Source of the DNA: Nocardioides abyssi
GTDB lineage: Bacteria > Actinomycetota > Actinomycetes > Propionibacteriales > Nocardioidaceae
Assembly (NCBI RefSeq): GCF_030412915.1
Contig: NZ_JAUHJR010000006.1
Location: forward strand, 1-64,000
Length of the DNA: 64,000 nt
Reading direction: 5' to 3'
This document shows positions 46,323 to 56,092 of this stretch, one piece after another; the first letter of the stretch is position 1; each line of letters starts with the position of its first letter. The notes beneath the pieces were generated by a model. The model did no database searches. It was not told the DNA's origin and saw only the letters and a list, made by a program, of their open reading frames with translations. The translations under genes and the position numbers were made by a program.

Positions 46323-47443
46323 GCGGCTTCGACCGGACCCAGTTCGACGCCGACCTCGACGACATCGAGACCTACCTGGGCTACCTGCGCGGCAACGAGC
46401 TGATGTGGCAGACCTTCCACGACTTCCAGCTCTCGATGATCGACCAGGTCCCGTGGCCGGCGCCGTTCGACTACACCAGCCCCTGCCCGGACGGCCGGTT
46501 CCAGGTGCCCTTCGACCACTACCCGCTCATCGAGGTGTCGATCCCGGAGGGGGACGCGGAGGCCTTGATCCGGCAGCGTGTCGAGCAGCTCACCGACGCG
46601 ATGGACCAGTCCTGGCGCAACGGGCAGGCCTGGGCCGCGGGCGTCGCCGGCCAGGCCCGGGCCGTGTGCGAGCAGTTCACCGAGCCGTTCGTCCCGACCC
46701 TGCGCGGCGCGATGGACCTCATGCAGGCGCGGGTCGTCAACAAGCTGCAGGTCTCGGCCAACGACGACTGGGCCAACCTCGGCGGTGCCGCCGCGCAGTG
46801 GAACGGCCAGTTCGCCGGCCAGTTCCGCAACTTCTACGACAACTACAACGACGTGGTCGCCCGGTTCGGCCTGTTCTGCTCGTGGATCAACCTCGGCTAC
46901 GCGCTCGGCACCAAGATCATCGCCGCCACCCAGCTGGGCGCCGGCAAGTTCGTCACCAGCCTGAAGAAGAACCTCGAGGGCCAGCTCGACCACTGGGCCG
47001 ACAACGGCGGCGACAAGCCCAACGACCCCTCCGACTGGCCGGCGTGGGTCGGTGACGTCGCCGCGGTCGTCCAGAGCACCATCGGGGTCGCCTCCGACAT
47101 CCCGGTCGTGGGCGAGGTGGCCGGCGTCCTCGACATGGTCGGCAAGACCCAGACCCTGATGAGCGACATCGACACGCTCGTGGGCGGCGGCCTGCTGCCG
47201 GAGAAGAAGACCTACGACGCGGTGATGACCGCGGAGGAGGCCTACGAGCTCTTCACCACGACGCTGTACGACGACCACTACCAGGCGTTCCGCACCGGCA
47301 TGGACCAGCTCGACGTCGGTGGCGCCGGCTCGAACGCCTACGAGCGCAGCATCAGCGGGCAGTCGATCCTGGAAATGATGCGCGAGACCAAGCGCCGCGG
47401 GGACTGGGGCCTGCCCACGATCCCGGCGACCAACCTGGCCTGA
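46319..47443 (+). CDS. partner helical protein of unknown function
   Basis: A 374-residue protein without a signal peptide. The N-terminal part (QFDADLDDIETYLGYLRGNE) and centre (VEQLTDAMDQSWRNGQAWAA) are helical. Several conserved-looking Trp/Tyr clusters follow (FDYTSPCPDGRFQVPFDHYP; FRNFYDNYNDVVARFGLFCS). A hydrophobic VASDIPVVGEVAGVLDMVG stretch near residue 265 could insert in a membrane, as in ESX-type effectors. No catalytic motif was recognised. It forms an obligate pair with the upstream gene by overlap. It could be an ESX-like substrate or a polymorphic-toxin relative; both are guesses. Confidence 0.58.
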   Translation: MSGFDRTQFDADLDDIETYLGYLRGNELMWQTFHDFQLSMIDQVPWPAPFDYTSPCPDGRFQVPFDHYPLIEVSIPEGDAEALIRQRVEQLTDAMDQSWRNGQAWAAGVAGQARAVCEQFTEPFVPTLRGAMDLMQARVVNKLQVSANDDWANLGGAAAQWNGQFAGQFRNFYDNYNDVVARFGLFCSWINLGYALGTKIIAATQLGAGKFVTSLKKNLEGQLDHWADNGGDKPNDPSDWPAWVGDVAAVVQSTIGVASDIPVVGEVAGVLDMVGKTQTLMSDIDTLVGGGLLPEKKTYDAVMTAEEAYELFTTTLYDDHYQAFRTGMDQLDVGGAGSNAYERSISGQSILEMMRETKRRGDWGLPTIPATNLA

Positions 47444-47447
47444 CGCA

Positions 47448-47481
47448 CGACCGGCCCGGGCCGTGTGGCCCGGGCCGGTCG
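47448..47481. terminator. bidirectional terminator hairpin
   Basis: A perfect 15-bp stem (CGACCGGCCCGGGCC and complement) with a GTGT loop, between the convergent stop codons at 47443 and 47499. Confidence 0.85.
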
Positions 47482-47498
47482 CGTGGGTGCGTCGGTCG

Positions 47499-49391
47499 TT
47501 ACTTGCCCTTGCGGGCGCGCGAGGCGATCTTCGCGCGCTCGTTGGCGTCCAGGATGACCTTGCGGATGCGCACCATCTCGGGCGTCACCTCGACGCACTC
47601 GTCGTCGCGGCAGAACTCCAGGCACTGCTCGAGGGAGAGCTTCTTCGGCGGGATGAGCTTCTCGAAGTTGTCGGAGGTGGCGGACCGGATGTTGGTCTGC
47701 TGCTTCTCCTTGGTGATATTGACGTCCATGTCGTCGGCGCGGGAGTTCTCGCCGACGATCATGCCCTCGTAGACCTCGGTGGTCGGCTCGACGAACATGA
47801 CGCCGCGCTCCTGCAGCGAGGTCATGGCGTACGCCGTCGCGGCACCCTTGCGGTCGGCCACCAGCGAGCCGTTGTTGCGCGAGCGGATCTCGCCGGCCCA
47901 CGGCTCGTACTTCTCGAAGATGTGGTGGGCGATGCCGGTGCCGCGGGTGTCGGTGAGGAACTGGGTGCGGAAGCCGATGAGGCCGCGCGCGGGCACCAGG
48001 AACTCCATCCGGACCCAGCCGGTGCCGTGGTTGGTCATCTGCTCCATGCGGCCCTTGCGGGAGGCGAGCAGCTCGGTGATCGTGCCGAGGTACTCCTCCG
48101 GCGCGTCGATCGTCAGGCGCTCGACGGGCTCGTGGACCTTGCCGTCGATCTCGCGGGTGACCACCTGCGGCTTGCCGACGGTGAGCTCGAAGCCCTCGCG
48201 GCGCATCTGCTCCACGAGGATCGCCAGCGCCAGCTCGCCACGGCCCTGGACCTCCCAGGCGTCGGGGCGCTCGGTCGGCAGGACGCGCAGCGACACGTTG
48301 CCGATCAGCTCGGAGTCCAGGCGGTCCTTGACCAGGCGGGCGGTCACCTTCGCGCCCTTGACCCGGCCCACCAGCGGGCTGGTGTTGGTGCCGATCGTCA
48401 TCGAGATGGCGGGCTCGTCGACGTGGATGAGCGGCAGCGCAACCGGGTTCTCCGGGTCGGCCAGCGTCTCGCCGATGGTGATGTCCGGGATGCCCGCGAT
48501 CGCGACGATGTCGCCGGGGCCGGCGGACTCGCCGGGCTTGCGCTCGAGGCCCTCGGTGACGAGCAGCTCGGTGATCTTCACGCGGTTGACCGAGCCGTCG
48601 CGCTTCATCCACGCGACCTGCTGGCCCTTGCGCAGCTCGCCCTGGTGCACGCGGACCAGCGCGAGCCGGCCGAGGAACGGCGAGGAGTCGAGGTTGGTGA
48701 CGTGGGCCTGGAGCGGCGCGCCCTCGTCGTACGTCGGGGCCGGGATGGTCTCGAGGATCGTCTTGAACAGCGGCTCGAGGTCGGGGGAGTCCGGCAGCGC
48801 GCCGTTCTCCGGCTGCTCGAGACCCGCGACGCCGGCGCGGCCCGAGGCGTAGACGACCGGGAAGTCGAGCGCCTCCTGGCTGTGGCTGTCGTCGAGCAGG
48901 TCCATGAACAGCTCGTAGGTCTCGTCCACGACCTCCGCGATGCGGGCGTCGCCGCGGTCGGTCTTGTTGACCACCAGGATCACCGGCATGTCGGCGTTGA
49001 GCGCCTTGCGCAGCACGAAGCGGGTCTGGGGGAGCGGGCCCTCGGAGGCGTCGACGAGGAGCACGATGCCGTCGACCATCGACAGGCCGCGCTCCACCTC
49101 GCCGCCGAAGTCGGCGTGGCCCGGGGTGTCGATGATGTTGATCGTCATCGGCTGGCCGTCGGCCGCGGGGCCGGCGTAGTGGACCGCGGTGTTCTTCGCG
49201 AGGATCGTGATGCCCTTCTCGCGCTCGAGGTCGCCGGAGTCCATGACCCGCTCGGCGACGCTCTCGGCCTGGTGGGCGGTGAAGGCCCCGGCCTGGCGCA
49301 GCATGGCGTCGACGAGGGTCGTCTTGCCGTGGTCGACGTGCGCGACGATCGCGACGTTGCGCAGGTCCGTGCGGGCGGTGGTTCCGGGCAT
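47499..49391 (-). CDS. typA: ribosome-associated GTPase TypA/BipA
   Basis: A 630-residue translational GTPase related to EF-G that binds 70S ribosomes and assists 50S assembly and stress responses. The G domain has [48 protein letters not shown] and [11 protein letters not shown]. Domain III/V blocks include [20 protein letters not shown] and [20 protein letters not shown], and the TypA-specific C-terminus ends in a basic tail. ATG 49391 gives [13 protein letters not shown]. It is monocistronic, with a terminator past its stop. Confidence 0.97.
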   Translation of the reverse strand: MPGTTARTDLRNVAIVAHVDHGKTTLVDAMLRQAGAFTAHQAESVAERVMDSGDLEREKGITILAKNTAVHYAGPAADGQPMTINIIDTPGHADFGGEVERGLSMVDGIVLLVDASEGPLPQTRFVLRKALNADMPVILVVNKTDRGDARIAEVVDETYELFMDLLDDSHSQEALDFPVVYASGRAGVAGLEQPENGALPDSPDLEPLFKTILETIPAPTYDEGAPLQAHVTNLDSSPFLGRLALVRVHQGELRKGQQVAWMKRDGSVNRVKITELLVTEGLERKPGESAGPGDIVAIAGIPDITIGETLADPENPVALPLIHVDEPAISMTIGTNTSPLVGRVKGAKVTARLVKDRLDSELIGNVSLRVLPTERPDAWEVQGRGELALAILVEQMRREGFELTVGKPQVVTREIDGKVHEPVERLTIDAPEEYLGTITELLASRKGRMEQMTNHGTGWVRMEFLVPARGLIGFRTQFLTDTRGTGIAHHIFEKYEPWAGEIRSRNNGSLVADRKGAATAYAMTSLQERGVMFVEPTTEVYEGMIVGENSRADDMDVNITKEKQQTNIRSATSDNFEKLIPPKKLSLEQCLEFCRDDECVEVTPEMVRIRKVILDANERAKIASRARKGK

Positions 49392-49468
49392 GGGTGTGGT
49401 ACGTCGCTTCCGTTGGGGATCATGGGCCCGAACGGGCCCAGGCGATTCTACGGGCGGGGGCCGCTCCC

Positions 49469-50008
49469 TCAGAAGTTCCCGAGCGCCCACAGCACCAGCA
49501 CGACCGCCGCGCCGACCACCAGTCCCACCACCGTGACGCCCGCCGCGATCAGCGCGATCCGCTCCTGCCGACCCCGCCGCCGGCGCAGCCCGAGGTCGCC
49601 CGCGACGCGCTCCACGAGGGTCCGGCCGCCGTTGAGGTCCTGGCTGCTGTCCACCTCCCGGCGGTAGCGGCCGTCGGCGCCGCGCGCCCACACCACCCGG
49701 CGGCGTACGCCGGTGACCCGGCCCGACGCCGCGCTCACCTCGAACCCCGGTCTCCGGCCGGCCGAGCGGCTCGTCCCGCGCACGCGGTCGGTCACCGAGT
49801 ACGTCCCCGGCGCCGGGAACCGCACCTCGTTCACCACGCCCGCGCCCGGCCGGTCGCCGCCCGGCCGCACCAGCAGGCCGTCGTCGGTGCGCTCCACGGC
49901 GTACGCCGCGTCCTTCGTCGCCTCGACGAGTGCGGCGTGCAGGCGGTCGGCGTCGGGGGTGGCGTCCGGGGTGGCGTCGGGGGTGGCGTCGGGGTGGGTG
50001 CCGGTCAT
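49469..50008 (-). CDS. C-terminally anchored protein with N-terminal DATP repeats
   Basis: A 179-residue protein. The N-terminus has four near-identical Asp-Ala-Thr-Pro units (PDATPDATPDATPDA) from a 12-bp DNA repeat at about 49950-49999. A basic middle (VRRRVVWARGADGRYRREVD) is followed by LRRRRGRQER and one membrane helix near the C-terminus (ALIAAGVTVVGLVVGAAVVL). This suggests a tail-anchored cytoplasmic protein. No family was recognised. It lies between typA and a divergent F420-type enzyme. Confidence 0.65.
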   Translation of the reverse strand: MTGTHPDATPDATPDATPDADRLHAALVEATKDAAYAVERTDDGLLVRPGGDRPGAGVVNEVRFPAPGTYSVTDRVRGTSRSAGRRPGFEVSAASGRVTGVRRRVVWARGADGRYRREVDSSQDLNGGRTLVERVAGDLGLRRRRGRQERIALIAAGVTVVGLVVGAAVVLVLWALGNF

Positions 50009-50040
50009 GGCGGCCAGCCTTCCCGGGCACAGGTCACCCC

Positions 50041-50520
50041 ATGCCGTCCATCGCGACCAACACCCGTGTCGAGCTCCCCGAGCTGCTCGACTTCGTCCGC
50101 ACCCGCCACCACCTGGTGCTGCTCACCCACCGCTCCGACGGCCGCCCGCAGCTCTCGCCGGTCACCGGCGGCGTGGTCGGCGAGGGGGACGCCGGGCGGA
50201 TCGTCATCTCGACCTATCCCGACCGCGCCAAGGCCGTGAACCTCCGCCGTGACCCCCGCTGCTCGGTCCTCGTCCTCTCGGAGGAGTGGGACGACGCGTG
50301 GGTGCAGGTAGACGGCACCGCCGAGGTGCTCGACATGCCCTCGCCCGAGGCCGAGGACGGGCTCGTCGACTACTTCCGGTGCATCTCCGGCGAGCACCCC
50401 GACTGGGACGAGTACCGCGCCGCCATGCGCAAGCAGGGCAAGTCGCTCCTCCGCATCACCCCCACCTCCTGGGGCCCCGTCGCCACCGGTGGCTTCCCGC
50501 CCGACCGCGTGCCCTCCTGA
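50041..50520 (+). CDS. PPOX-class (split beta-barrel) F420/FMN-dependent oxidoreductase
   Basis: A 159-residue split-barrel flavin-type protein. Seen: FVRTRHHLVLLTHRSDGRPQ, LSPVTGGVV, IVISTYPDRAKAVNLRRDPR, VLVLSEEWDDAWVQVDGTAEV and LLRITPTSWGPVATGGFPP, matching the actinobacterial PPOX F420 family. Cofactor and substrate are inferred from the family only. ATG 50041 is chosen. Two long hairpin repeats follow the stop before the convergent racemase gene. Confidence 0.88.
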   Translation: MPSIATNTRVELPELLDFVRTRHHLVLLTHRSDGRPQLSPVTGGVVGEGDAGRIVISTYPDRAKAVNLRRDPRCSVLVLSEEWDDAWVQVDGTAEVLDMPSPEAEDGLVDYFRCISGEHPDWDEYRAAMRKQGKSLLRITPTSWGPVATGGFPPDRVPS

Positions 50521-50572
50521 CGTCGGTCCCGTCCGCGTACCGGCCGTTTGTCCACAGGCTGGCGGGGGCTGG

Positions 50573-50641
50573 CGGGGTAGTCCGTGACGTTCGGCAGGTG
50601 TTTCGGCACGTTCCGCCTGCCGAACGTCACGGACTACCCCG
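50573..50641. repeat. family-B hairpin, perfect 26-bp stem
   Basis: Arms 50573-50598 (begins CGGGGTAGTCCGTGACGTTC, then GGCAGG) and 50616-50641 are exact complements with a 17-base loop. The sequence is nearly identical to the copy at 43047. It follows the F420-type gene by 52 bases, so it may serve as a terminator. Confidence 0.9.
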
Positions 50642-50706
50642 ACGCCGGACCCGGCCACGTGGCGACCCACCGGACCAGCCCGAGGACCAGCCAGGAGACC
50701 GCCGAC

Positions 50707-50775
50707 CGGGGTAGTAACGGTCAGGAACGTCCGTGACTGTCCCCGTGGAGGTCGGGGACGTCCGTTACTACCCCG
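50707..50775. repeat. family-B hairpin overlapping the racemase stop codon
   Basis: Outer arms CGGGGTAGTAACGG (50707-50720) and its complement (50762-50775), with an inner GTCCCC/GGGGAC stem. The right arm contains the TAG stop of the racemase gene, so the last codons of that gene are part of the repeat. Confidence 0.85.
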
Positions 50776-51460
50776 CCAGGGCGCGGTCGAGCGCCGCAGC
50801 CACGTGCAGGGTGGTGCAGGGGAAGACGGGGATGTCGGCGTCGGCCTGCTTGACGAGCAGCTCGAGCTCGGTGCAGCCGAGGACGACGCCGGCGGCGCCG
50901 GCGTCCCAGAGCTCGTCGATGACCGAGACGACCTGGCGGCGGGAGGTGTCCAGGACGCGGCCGTGGACGAGCTCGCCGTACACGATGTCGTCGAGCTCCT
51001 GGTGGTGCTCCTCGCCGGGGACGTGCACGGTGATCCCGTGGCTGGCGAGCCGGTCGGTGAAGAACGGGCGGGTCATGGAGAACTTCGTGCCGAGGAACCC
51101 GACCGAGGTGACCCCGGCGGCGCGGCAGGCCTCGGCGACGACGTCGGCGAGGTGGATGACCGGGATGTCGACGGCGGCCTCGACCTGGTCGAAGACCTGG
51201 TGGTACGCCGTCGTGCACATCAGCAGGAAGTCCGCGCCGGCCCGCTCCACACCCTGCGCGCCGGCCACCAGCAGCGCGGCGACGTCGTCCCAGCGCTCGG
51301 CCGCGGCCAGCTCGGTGACCTCGGCGAACTCGACCGAGGCGAGCACGGTCCGGGCCGAGTGCAGCCCGCCGAGCCGCTCCTCGACGCCACGGTTGATGCC
51401 TTCGTAGTAGACGGCGCTGCTCTTCCAGCCGAGCCCGCCGAGAAGTCCGATCGTCTGCAT
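50768..51460 (-). CDS. aspartate/glutamate racemase-family protein
   Basis: A 230-residue cofactor-independent racemase-like protein. GLLGGLGWKSSAVYYEGINR is the N-terminal signature, the first catalytic Cys is in FLLMCTTAYHQVFDQVE (CTTA instead of the common CNTA) and the second in GVVLGCTELELLVKQ. RVLDTSRRQVVSVIDELWDA fits the YgeA/aspartate racemase branch. Substrate is uncertain. Its last codons and stop lie in a family-B hairpin. Confidence 0.9.
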   Translation of the reverse strand: MQTIGLLGGLGWKSSAVYYEGINRGVEERLGGLHSARTVLASVEFAEVTELAAAERWDDVAALLVAGAQGVERAGADFLLMCTTAYHQVFDQVEAAVDIPVIHLADVVAEACRAAGVTSVGFLGTKFSMTRPFFTDRLASHGITVHVPGEEHHQELDDIVYGELVHGRVLDTSRRQVVSVIDELWDAGAAGVVLGCTELELLVKQADADIPVFPCTTLHVAAALDRALAG

Positions 51461-51513
51461 GCCGCCCACCCTGTCAGACGGGCGGTGCGAGGTGTACCGA
51501 TCGGTAACCGGTG

Positions 51514-52275
51514 TCACTCGAAGACGCGGTGCACCTTGTGCTGGGCGGCCTGCGCGCGGGGGCGCAGCACCAGCTCGTCGATGTTGACGTGCGGGGGCCG
51601 GGTGACCATCCAGGTGATGGCGTCGGCGACGTCCTCGGCGGTCAGCGGCTCGGCGACGCCGGCGTACACCGCCTCGGCCTTCTCCTCGTCGCCCTCGAAG
51701 CGGACCAGCGCGAACTCGTCCGTCTTCACCATGCCCGGCGCGATCTCGCAGACCCGCACGGGCTGGTCCCACAGCTCCAGGCGCAGCGTCTCGGTGACGA
51801 CCTGGGTGCCGTGCTTGGCGGCGGTGTAGCCCGCCCCGCCCTCGTAGGCGATCCGGCCGGCGGTCGAGCCGACGTTGAGGATCACGCCGGCGCCGCTGGC
51901 GACCAGCGCGGGCAGGAGCGCCCGGGTGACCTGCATCAGGCCGATGACGTTGACCTCGTACATCCGCCGCCACTCGTCGCTGTCGGCCTGCGCGACCGGC
52001 GTCGAGCCGAACGCGCCACCGGCGTTGTTGACCAGGACGTCGAGCCGGTCGCCGACCACCTCGGCGAGCGCCGCGACCGACTCCTCCGAGGTCACGTCGC
52101 AGACCACGGCGGTCCCGCCGATCTCGGCGGCGAGCGCCTCGACCCGGTCGGCCCGGCGGGCCGCGCACAGCACGTGGAAACCCTCGGCGGCGAGCATCCG
52201 GGCGGTCGCCGCACCGATGCCGCTGCTGGCTCCGGTGACGACGGCGGTACGACGGGTGGCGGTGCTGTCGGTCAT
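51514..52275 (-). CDS. short-chain dehydrogenase/reductase
   Basis: A 253-residue classical SDR. Cofactor motif [32 protein letters not shown] (NNAG), the Ser in [15 protein letters not shown], and Tyr-Lys in [12 protein letters not shown] are all present. [14 protein letters not shown] follows as usual. The Arg-rich ARRADR after beta-2 suggests NADP(H). Substrate is unknown. ATG 52275 is chosen. It is divergent from the small membrane protein gene, 48 bases apart. Confidence 0.92.
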   Translation of the reverse strand: MTDSTATRRTAVVTGASSGIGAATARMLAAEGFHVLCAARRADRVEALAAEIGGTAVVCDVTSEESVAALAEVVGDRLDVLVNNAGGAFGSTPVAQADSDEWRRMYEVNVIGLMQVTRALLPALVASGAGVILNVGSTAGRIAYEGGAGYTAAKHGTQVVTETLRLELWDQPVRVCEIAPGMVKTDEFALVRFEGDEEKAEAVYAGVAEPLTAEDVADAITWMVTRPPHVNIDELVLRPRAQAAQHKVHRVFE

Positions 52276-52323
52276 GCGGACCATTGTCGGGAGGGCCCCA
52301 CTCCGCTGGCACACTGGGCTGCC

Positions 52324-52692
52324 GTGCCCCAGCCCCGCCTGCTCCTGCTCGCCCGGTCCGCCGGCGTCGTCGGCGGCCTCGCCTGGCTGGCCCGCTGGCC
52401 CCTCACCGGGGACGGCAGCGCCAGCACCGCCGCGGACGTCGCGTGGTGGGTCGGGCTGGTCGCGCTGGCCGTCTCGCTGGCGGCGTACGGCGCGTCGCTG
52501 GTGAAGGTGGGCTGGCTGCGGGTGGTCGTCGGCCTCGCGCTGCCGGTGCTGGTCTGGTCGGTGCTCGAGGTGCTGCGCGGCGAGGGCGACGGACCCGCGG
52601 TCGACGGGATCGCCGGGCTGGTCGTGCTGGGCGTCTCGGTCGCCGGCCTGGTCCGCGGCCGGCGAACGGGTACCGGGACCCACACCCGGTGA
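52324..52692 (+). CDS. small polytopic membrane protein
   Basis: A 122-residue protein with about four hydrophobic segments ([71 protein letters not shown]). The pattern resembles small actinobacterial membrane proteins of the DUF2568/YrdB type, but no diagnostic motif was seen. GTG 52324 is chosen. It lies 65 bases upstream of mshA on the same strand, so it may be cotranscribed. Confidence 0.6.
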   Translation: MPQPRLLLLARSAGVVGGLAWLARWPLTGDGSASTAADVAWWVGLVALAVSLAAYGASLVKVGWLRVVVGLALPVLVWSVLEVLRGEGDGPAVDGIAGLVVLGVSVAGLVRGRRTGTGTHTR

Positions 52693-52757
52693 CGGGAACA
52701 ACCGACGCCCCGCGCCGGTTGGGTTCCGGAGGACCGGCGGACGGCGGAAGGACGAGC

Positions 52758-54047
52758 GTGGACCTGACCCACGGCGACATCGGCGGCATCGGCGACATCA
52801 GGCGCCTGGCGATGATCAGTCTGCACACCTCGCCGCTCGACCAGCCGGGCACCGGCGACGCGGGCGGCATGAACGTCTACGTCGTGGAGGTCGCCAAGCG
52901 GCTGGCCCGCCACGGCATCGAGGTCGACGTCTTCACCCGCGCCACCAGCTCCGCGCTGCCGCCGGTGGTCCAGGCCCACGACGGGGTCGCGGTGCGCCAC
53001 GTCCACGCCGGACCGTTCGAGGGGCTGACCAAGACCGAGCTGCCCGCGCAGCTGTGCGTCTTCGCCCGCGAGGTGCTGCGCGCCGAGGCGGTGCAGCCGG
53101 TCGGTCACTACGACGTCGTGCACTCCCACTACTGGCTGTCGGGCCAGGTCGGCGCGCTCGCCCGCGACCGCTGGCGCGTGCCGCTCATCCACTCCATGCA
53201 CACGATGGCGAAGGTCAAGAACGCCGCGCTCGCCGCCGGGGACGCCCCCGAGCCCGCCGCCCGGATCATCGGCGAGGAGCAGGTCGTCGAGGCCGCCGAC
53301 ATGCTCATCGCCAACACCGACCTCGAGGCCAAGCAGCTGATCGAGCTGTACGACGCCGACCCCGGTCGGGTCGAGGTCGTCCACCCGGGCGTGGACCTCG
53401 ACGTCTTCCGTCCGGCCGACCGCGCCGCGGCCCGCGCCGCGCTCGACCTGCCGGCCGACGCGCAGGTGCTGCTCTTCGTCGGCCGGATCCAGCCGCTCAA
53501 GGCCCCCGACGTGCTGCTGCGCGCCGTGGCCGAGCTGCTGCACCGCTCGCCCGGCCTCCGCTCGCGGCTGGTCGTGCCCATCGTCGGCGGGCCGTCCGGG
53601 TCCGGGCTCGACCGGCCCGAGTCGCTCGCCGCGCTGGCCGCCGAGCTCGGCATCACCGACGTGGTGCGCTTCGTGCCGCCGGTCGACCAGGCGACGCTCG
53701 CCCGCTGGTACGCCGCCGCCACGGTCGTCGCCGTGCCGTCGTACAACGAGTCCTTCGGGCTGGTCGCCGCCGAGGCCCAGGCCTGCGGCACCCCCGTGCT
53801 CGCCGCGGCCGTCGGCGGGCTGACCACCGTCGTCCGCGACGGCCGCAGCGGTCTGCTGCTCGACACCCACGACCCCCGCGACTGGGCCGCCGCACTGGCC
53901 CGCGTCGTCGACGACCCGGCCCTGCGCGACCGGCTCGCCGCCGGCGCGCTCGACCAGGCCCGGGAGTTCTCCTGGGAGGCGACGGCCGCCGCCACCCTCG
54001 ACGTCTACCGCCGGGCGCGCGCCGGCATGCGGGAGGCAGCAGCGTGA
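52758..54047 (+). CDS. mshA: D-inositol-3-phosphate glycosyltransferase (mycothiol)
   Basis: MshA transfers N-acetylglucosamine from UDP-GlcNAc to inositol 3-phosphate, the first step of mycothiol synthesis. The 429-residue GT-B (GT4) protein shows the family N-terminus [85 protein letters not shown] with the EX7E pair, and [20 protein letters not shown] 52758 follows GGAAGGAC. The stop overlaps the YbjN gene start (GTGA). The neighbour order matches mycobacterial mshA loci (recalled). Confidence 0.97.
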   Translation: MDLTHGDIGGIGDIRRLAMISLHTSPLDQPGTGDAGGMNVYVVEVAKRLARHGIEVDVFTRATSSALPPVVQAHDGVAVRHVHAGPFEGLTKTELPAQLCVFAREVLRAEAVQPVGHYDVVHSHYWLSGQVGALARDRWRVPLIHSMHTMAKVKNAALAAGDAPEPAARIIGEEQVVEAADMLIANTDLEAKQLIELYDADPGRVEVVHPGVDLDVFRPADRAAARAALDLPADAQVLLFVGRIQPLKAPDVLLRAVAELLHRSPGLRSRLVVPIVGGPSGSGLDRPESLAALAAELGITDVVRFVPPVDQATLARWYAAATVVAVPSYNESFGLVAAEAQACGTPVLAAAVGGLTTVVRDGRSGLLLDTHDPRDWAAALARVVDDPALRDRLAAGALDQAREFSWEATAAATLDVYRRARAGMREAAA

Positions 54048-54565
54048 ACGAGCAGGTCGCCGACGTCGTCCGGACCTACCTGGCCGACAACGACATCGAG
54101 TCCGAGGAGACCCGCGAGGGGCTCTTCTCCTTCACCCTGCCCGGCGAGAAGAAGCTGCAGACCGCCGTGCGCCTCGACGTCGGCGAGCACGCGCTCGGCG
54201 TCCACGCGTTCGTCTGCCGCAACCCCGACGAGAACCACGCCCGCGTCTACCGCTGGCTGCTCGAGCGCAACCTGCGGATGTACGCCGTCTCCTTCGCCGT
54301 CGACCGCACCGGCGACATCTACCTCGACGGCCGGCTGCCGCTCTCCTCGGTCTCGCCCGAGGAGCTGGACCGGCTGCTCGGGTCGGTGCTGACCTACGCC
54401 GACGAGTCGTTCAACGCGATCCTCGAGCTCGGCTTCGCCTCCTCCATCCGCAAGGAGTGGGAGTGGCGCAAGCTGCGCGGGGAGTCGACCCGCAACCTCG
54501 AGGCGTTCCGGGGCTGGCTGGAGTCCGGCGAGGACCCCGAGCCCGACCCCGGCAGCCTGAACTAG
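54044..54565 (+). CDS. YbjN domain-containing protein
   Basis: A 173-residue protein of the YbjN/T3SS-chaperone-like fold, common immediately after mshA in actinobacteria. Seen: [60 protein letters not shown] and [18 protein letters not shown]. The function is unknown; it may be a chaperone or protein-interaction module. Translation is coupled to mshA by the GTGA overlap. The C-terminus is acidic (EDPEPDPG). Confidence 0.9.
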   Translation: MNEQVADVVRTYLADNDIESEETREGLFSFTLPGEKKLQTAVRLDVGEHALGVHAFVCRNPDENHARVYRWLLERNLRMYAVSFAVDRTGDIYLDGRLPLSSVSPEELDRLLGSVLTYADESFNAILELGFASSIRKEWEWRKLRGESTRNLEAFRGWLESGEDPEPDPGSLN

Positions 54566-54586
54566 CTCCGGAGCCCCTGGGGTCCC

Positions 54587-54946
54587 TCAGGTGCGCGGCA
54601 GGGCGGCGCGGATCGTCTCCACCCGAGTGCGGAGCCGGTTGAGCACGAAGTACCACTCGCTGCCGTCGCGCAGCACCACCCGCAGCCGCTTGCGCAGCCC
54701 GCCGCCGAAGAAGTGCCGCAGGTCCACCGGCGTCGTGCCGACCTCCACGACCTGCTCCAGCGGCACCGACCACGTCTTCCCGGCCAGCGCCCGGTCGACG
54801 CCGTGCGGCTCGAAGTGCAGCCGCCGGTCGGTGAGCCACATCCGCCCGCCGGTCGCCCGTTGCGCGTGCTGGGTGTGGTTGGCGAACCAGGACTCCACCA
54901 CCTGCTCGCCGGGCTCGAGCGGGGCGTTCGGGGTGCGGCGCGTCAT
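54587..54946 (-). CDS. GRAM/PH-like domain protein
   Basis: A 119-residue protein with a GRAM-like pattern: EPGEQVVESWFANHTQ, RMWLTDRRLHFEPHGVDRAL, VPLEQVVEVGTTPVDLRHFF and RLRVVLRDGSEWYFVLNRLR. GRAM domains bind lipids or proteins; the bacterial role is unknown. ATG 54946 is chosen because PNAPLEPGEQ starts the domain; an in-frame start at 54979 would add 11 basic residues. It is convergent with the YbjN gene. Confidence 0.78.
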   Translation of the reverse strand: MTRRTPNAPLEPGEQVVESWFANHTQHAQRATGGRMWLTDRRLHFEPHGVDRALAGKTWSVPLEQVVEVGTTPVDLRHFFGGGLRKRLRVVLRDGSEWYFVLNRLRTRVETIRAALPRT

Positions 54947-55032
54947 GACCGCACCCTTCCCGCCCGAGCGTCGGGTCATGCCCGGCCGGCTGGTCCCTCT
55001 GGCCGGCTCGGGTCAGCCTCGGTCGACCCCGG

Positions 55033-55986
55033 TCAGGCCTGAGCCGGCTCGACCGCGGCCGTGCGCGGCTTGCGCCGGGCGACGGCGACGCCGACGAGGG
55101 CGAGCGCGCCGCCGACGTACGCCATGGCCGGCGGGGCCTCGGAGAGCAGCAGAACGCTCAGCACGATCGTGATCGGCGGGACGAGGTAGGTGGTGATGCC
55201 GAGGCTGGAGGCGGTCATGTGCTGCAGGGCGAAGGCGTAGGTGGTGAACGCGATCGCCGTCGGGAAGACCCCGAGGTAGACCACCCACAGCACCGAGCTG
55301 GTCGGGGCGTCGCCGACCTCGCGCACCAGCTCCCCGATCCACGGCAGGCACGCGACCGCGCCGATCGTGCAGGCCAGCCAGGTGACGTGGAGCGCCGAGA
55401 GCCTCGCGACGAGCGGCTTCTGCAGCACCAGGCTGATCGAGTAGACCAGCGCCGCGACCAGGCACAGCACCACGCCGAGGGGGTCACGGTTGTCGGCCTC
55501 GGACGTGGACAGCGCGATGACCGCGACGCCCGCGAACGCCAGCGCGAGGCCGAGCCCGAGGTAGATCGTGAACCGCTCGGAGAGGAACACCGCCGCCAGC
55601 AGGGCGATCAGCACCGGCGAGACCTGGATCAGCATCACGGCGGTGCCGGCGTCGACGCGGTGCTCGCCGGCGTTGAGGGCGACGTTGTAGACGCCGTACC
55701 AGAGCACGCCGATCGTCACGAGCGAGACCCACTGCCGCCCGGTGGGCCGGGGCAGGCGGCGGCCGAGGACGAAGACCGACAGGGCGAGCGAGCCGACCAG
55801 CAGCCGGCCCAGCGAGAGCGGGCCGGGCCCGAAGTCGTCGGCGAGGTGGCGGATCGCCACGAACGCCGAGGCCCACAGCACCAGCGTCACGCCGACCGCC
55901 GCCACCGGCAGCCACGTGGGCGCACCGCCGTCGGCGGGCACCTGCGGGGCGGAGGCGGGCTGCGGGGTCGTCGTACCGGTCGTCAC
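55033..55986 (-). CDS. EamA/DMT-family exporter
   Basis: A 317-residue membrane protein with ten predicted helices in two EamA repeats. The first repeat begins LVLWASAFVAIRHLADDFGP with the GPLSLGRLLVGSLAL loop; NAGEHRVDAGTAVMLIQVSPV is the typical end of repeat one, and YLVPPITIVLSVLLLSEAPP of repeat two. It probably exports small metabolites or amino acids. GTG 55986 is chosen because upstream codons lack membrane or domain similarity. Divergent from the DinB-like gene. Confidence 0.9.
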   Translation of the reverse strand: MTTGTTTPQPASAPQVPADGGAPTWLPVAAVGVTLVLWASAFVAIRHLADDFGPGPLSLGRLLVGSLALSVFVLGRRLPRPTGRQWVSLVTIGVLWYGVYNVALNAGEHRVDAGTAVMLIQVSPVLIALLAAVFLSERFTIYLGLGLALAFAGVAVIALSTSEADNRDPLGVVLCLVAALVYSISLVLQKPLVARLSALHVTWLACTIGAVACLPWIGELVREVGDAPTSSVLWVVYLGVFPTAIAFTTYAFALQHMTASSLGITTYLVPPITIVLSVLLLSEAPPAMAYVGGALALVGVAVARRKPRTAAVEPAQA

Positions 55987-56092
55987 CGGCCAAGCGTAGG
56001 GACCCGCACCGACGACCGGCACACGGATTACGGACGTCGATGCGCGATCGGCTGCCACGTTCGTCACGACGCGCGGCGGGCACCGGCCGCGC

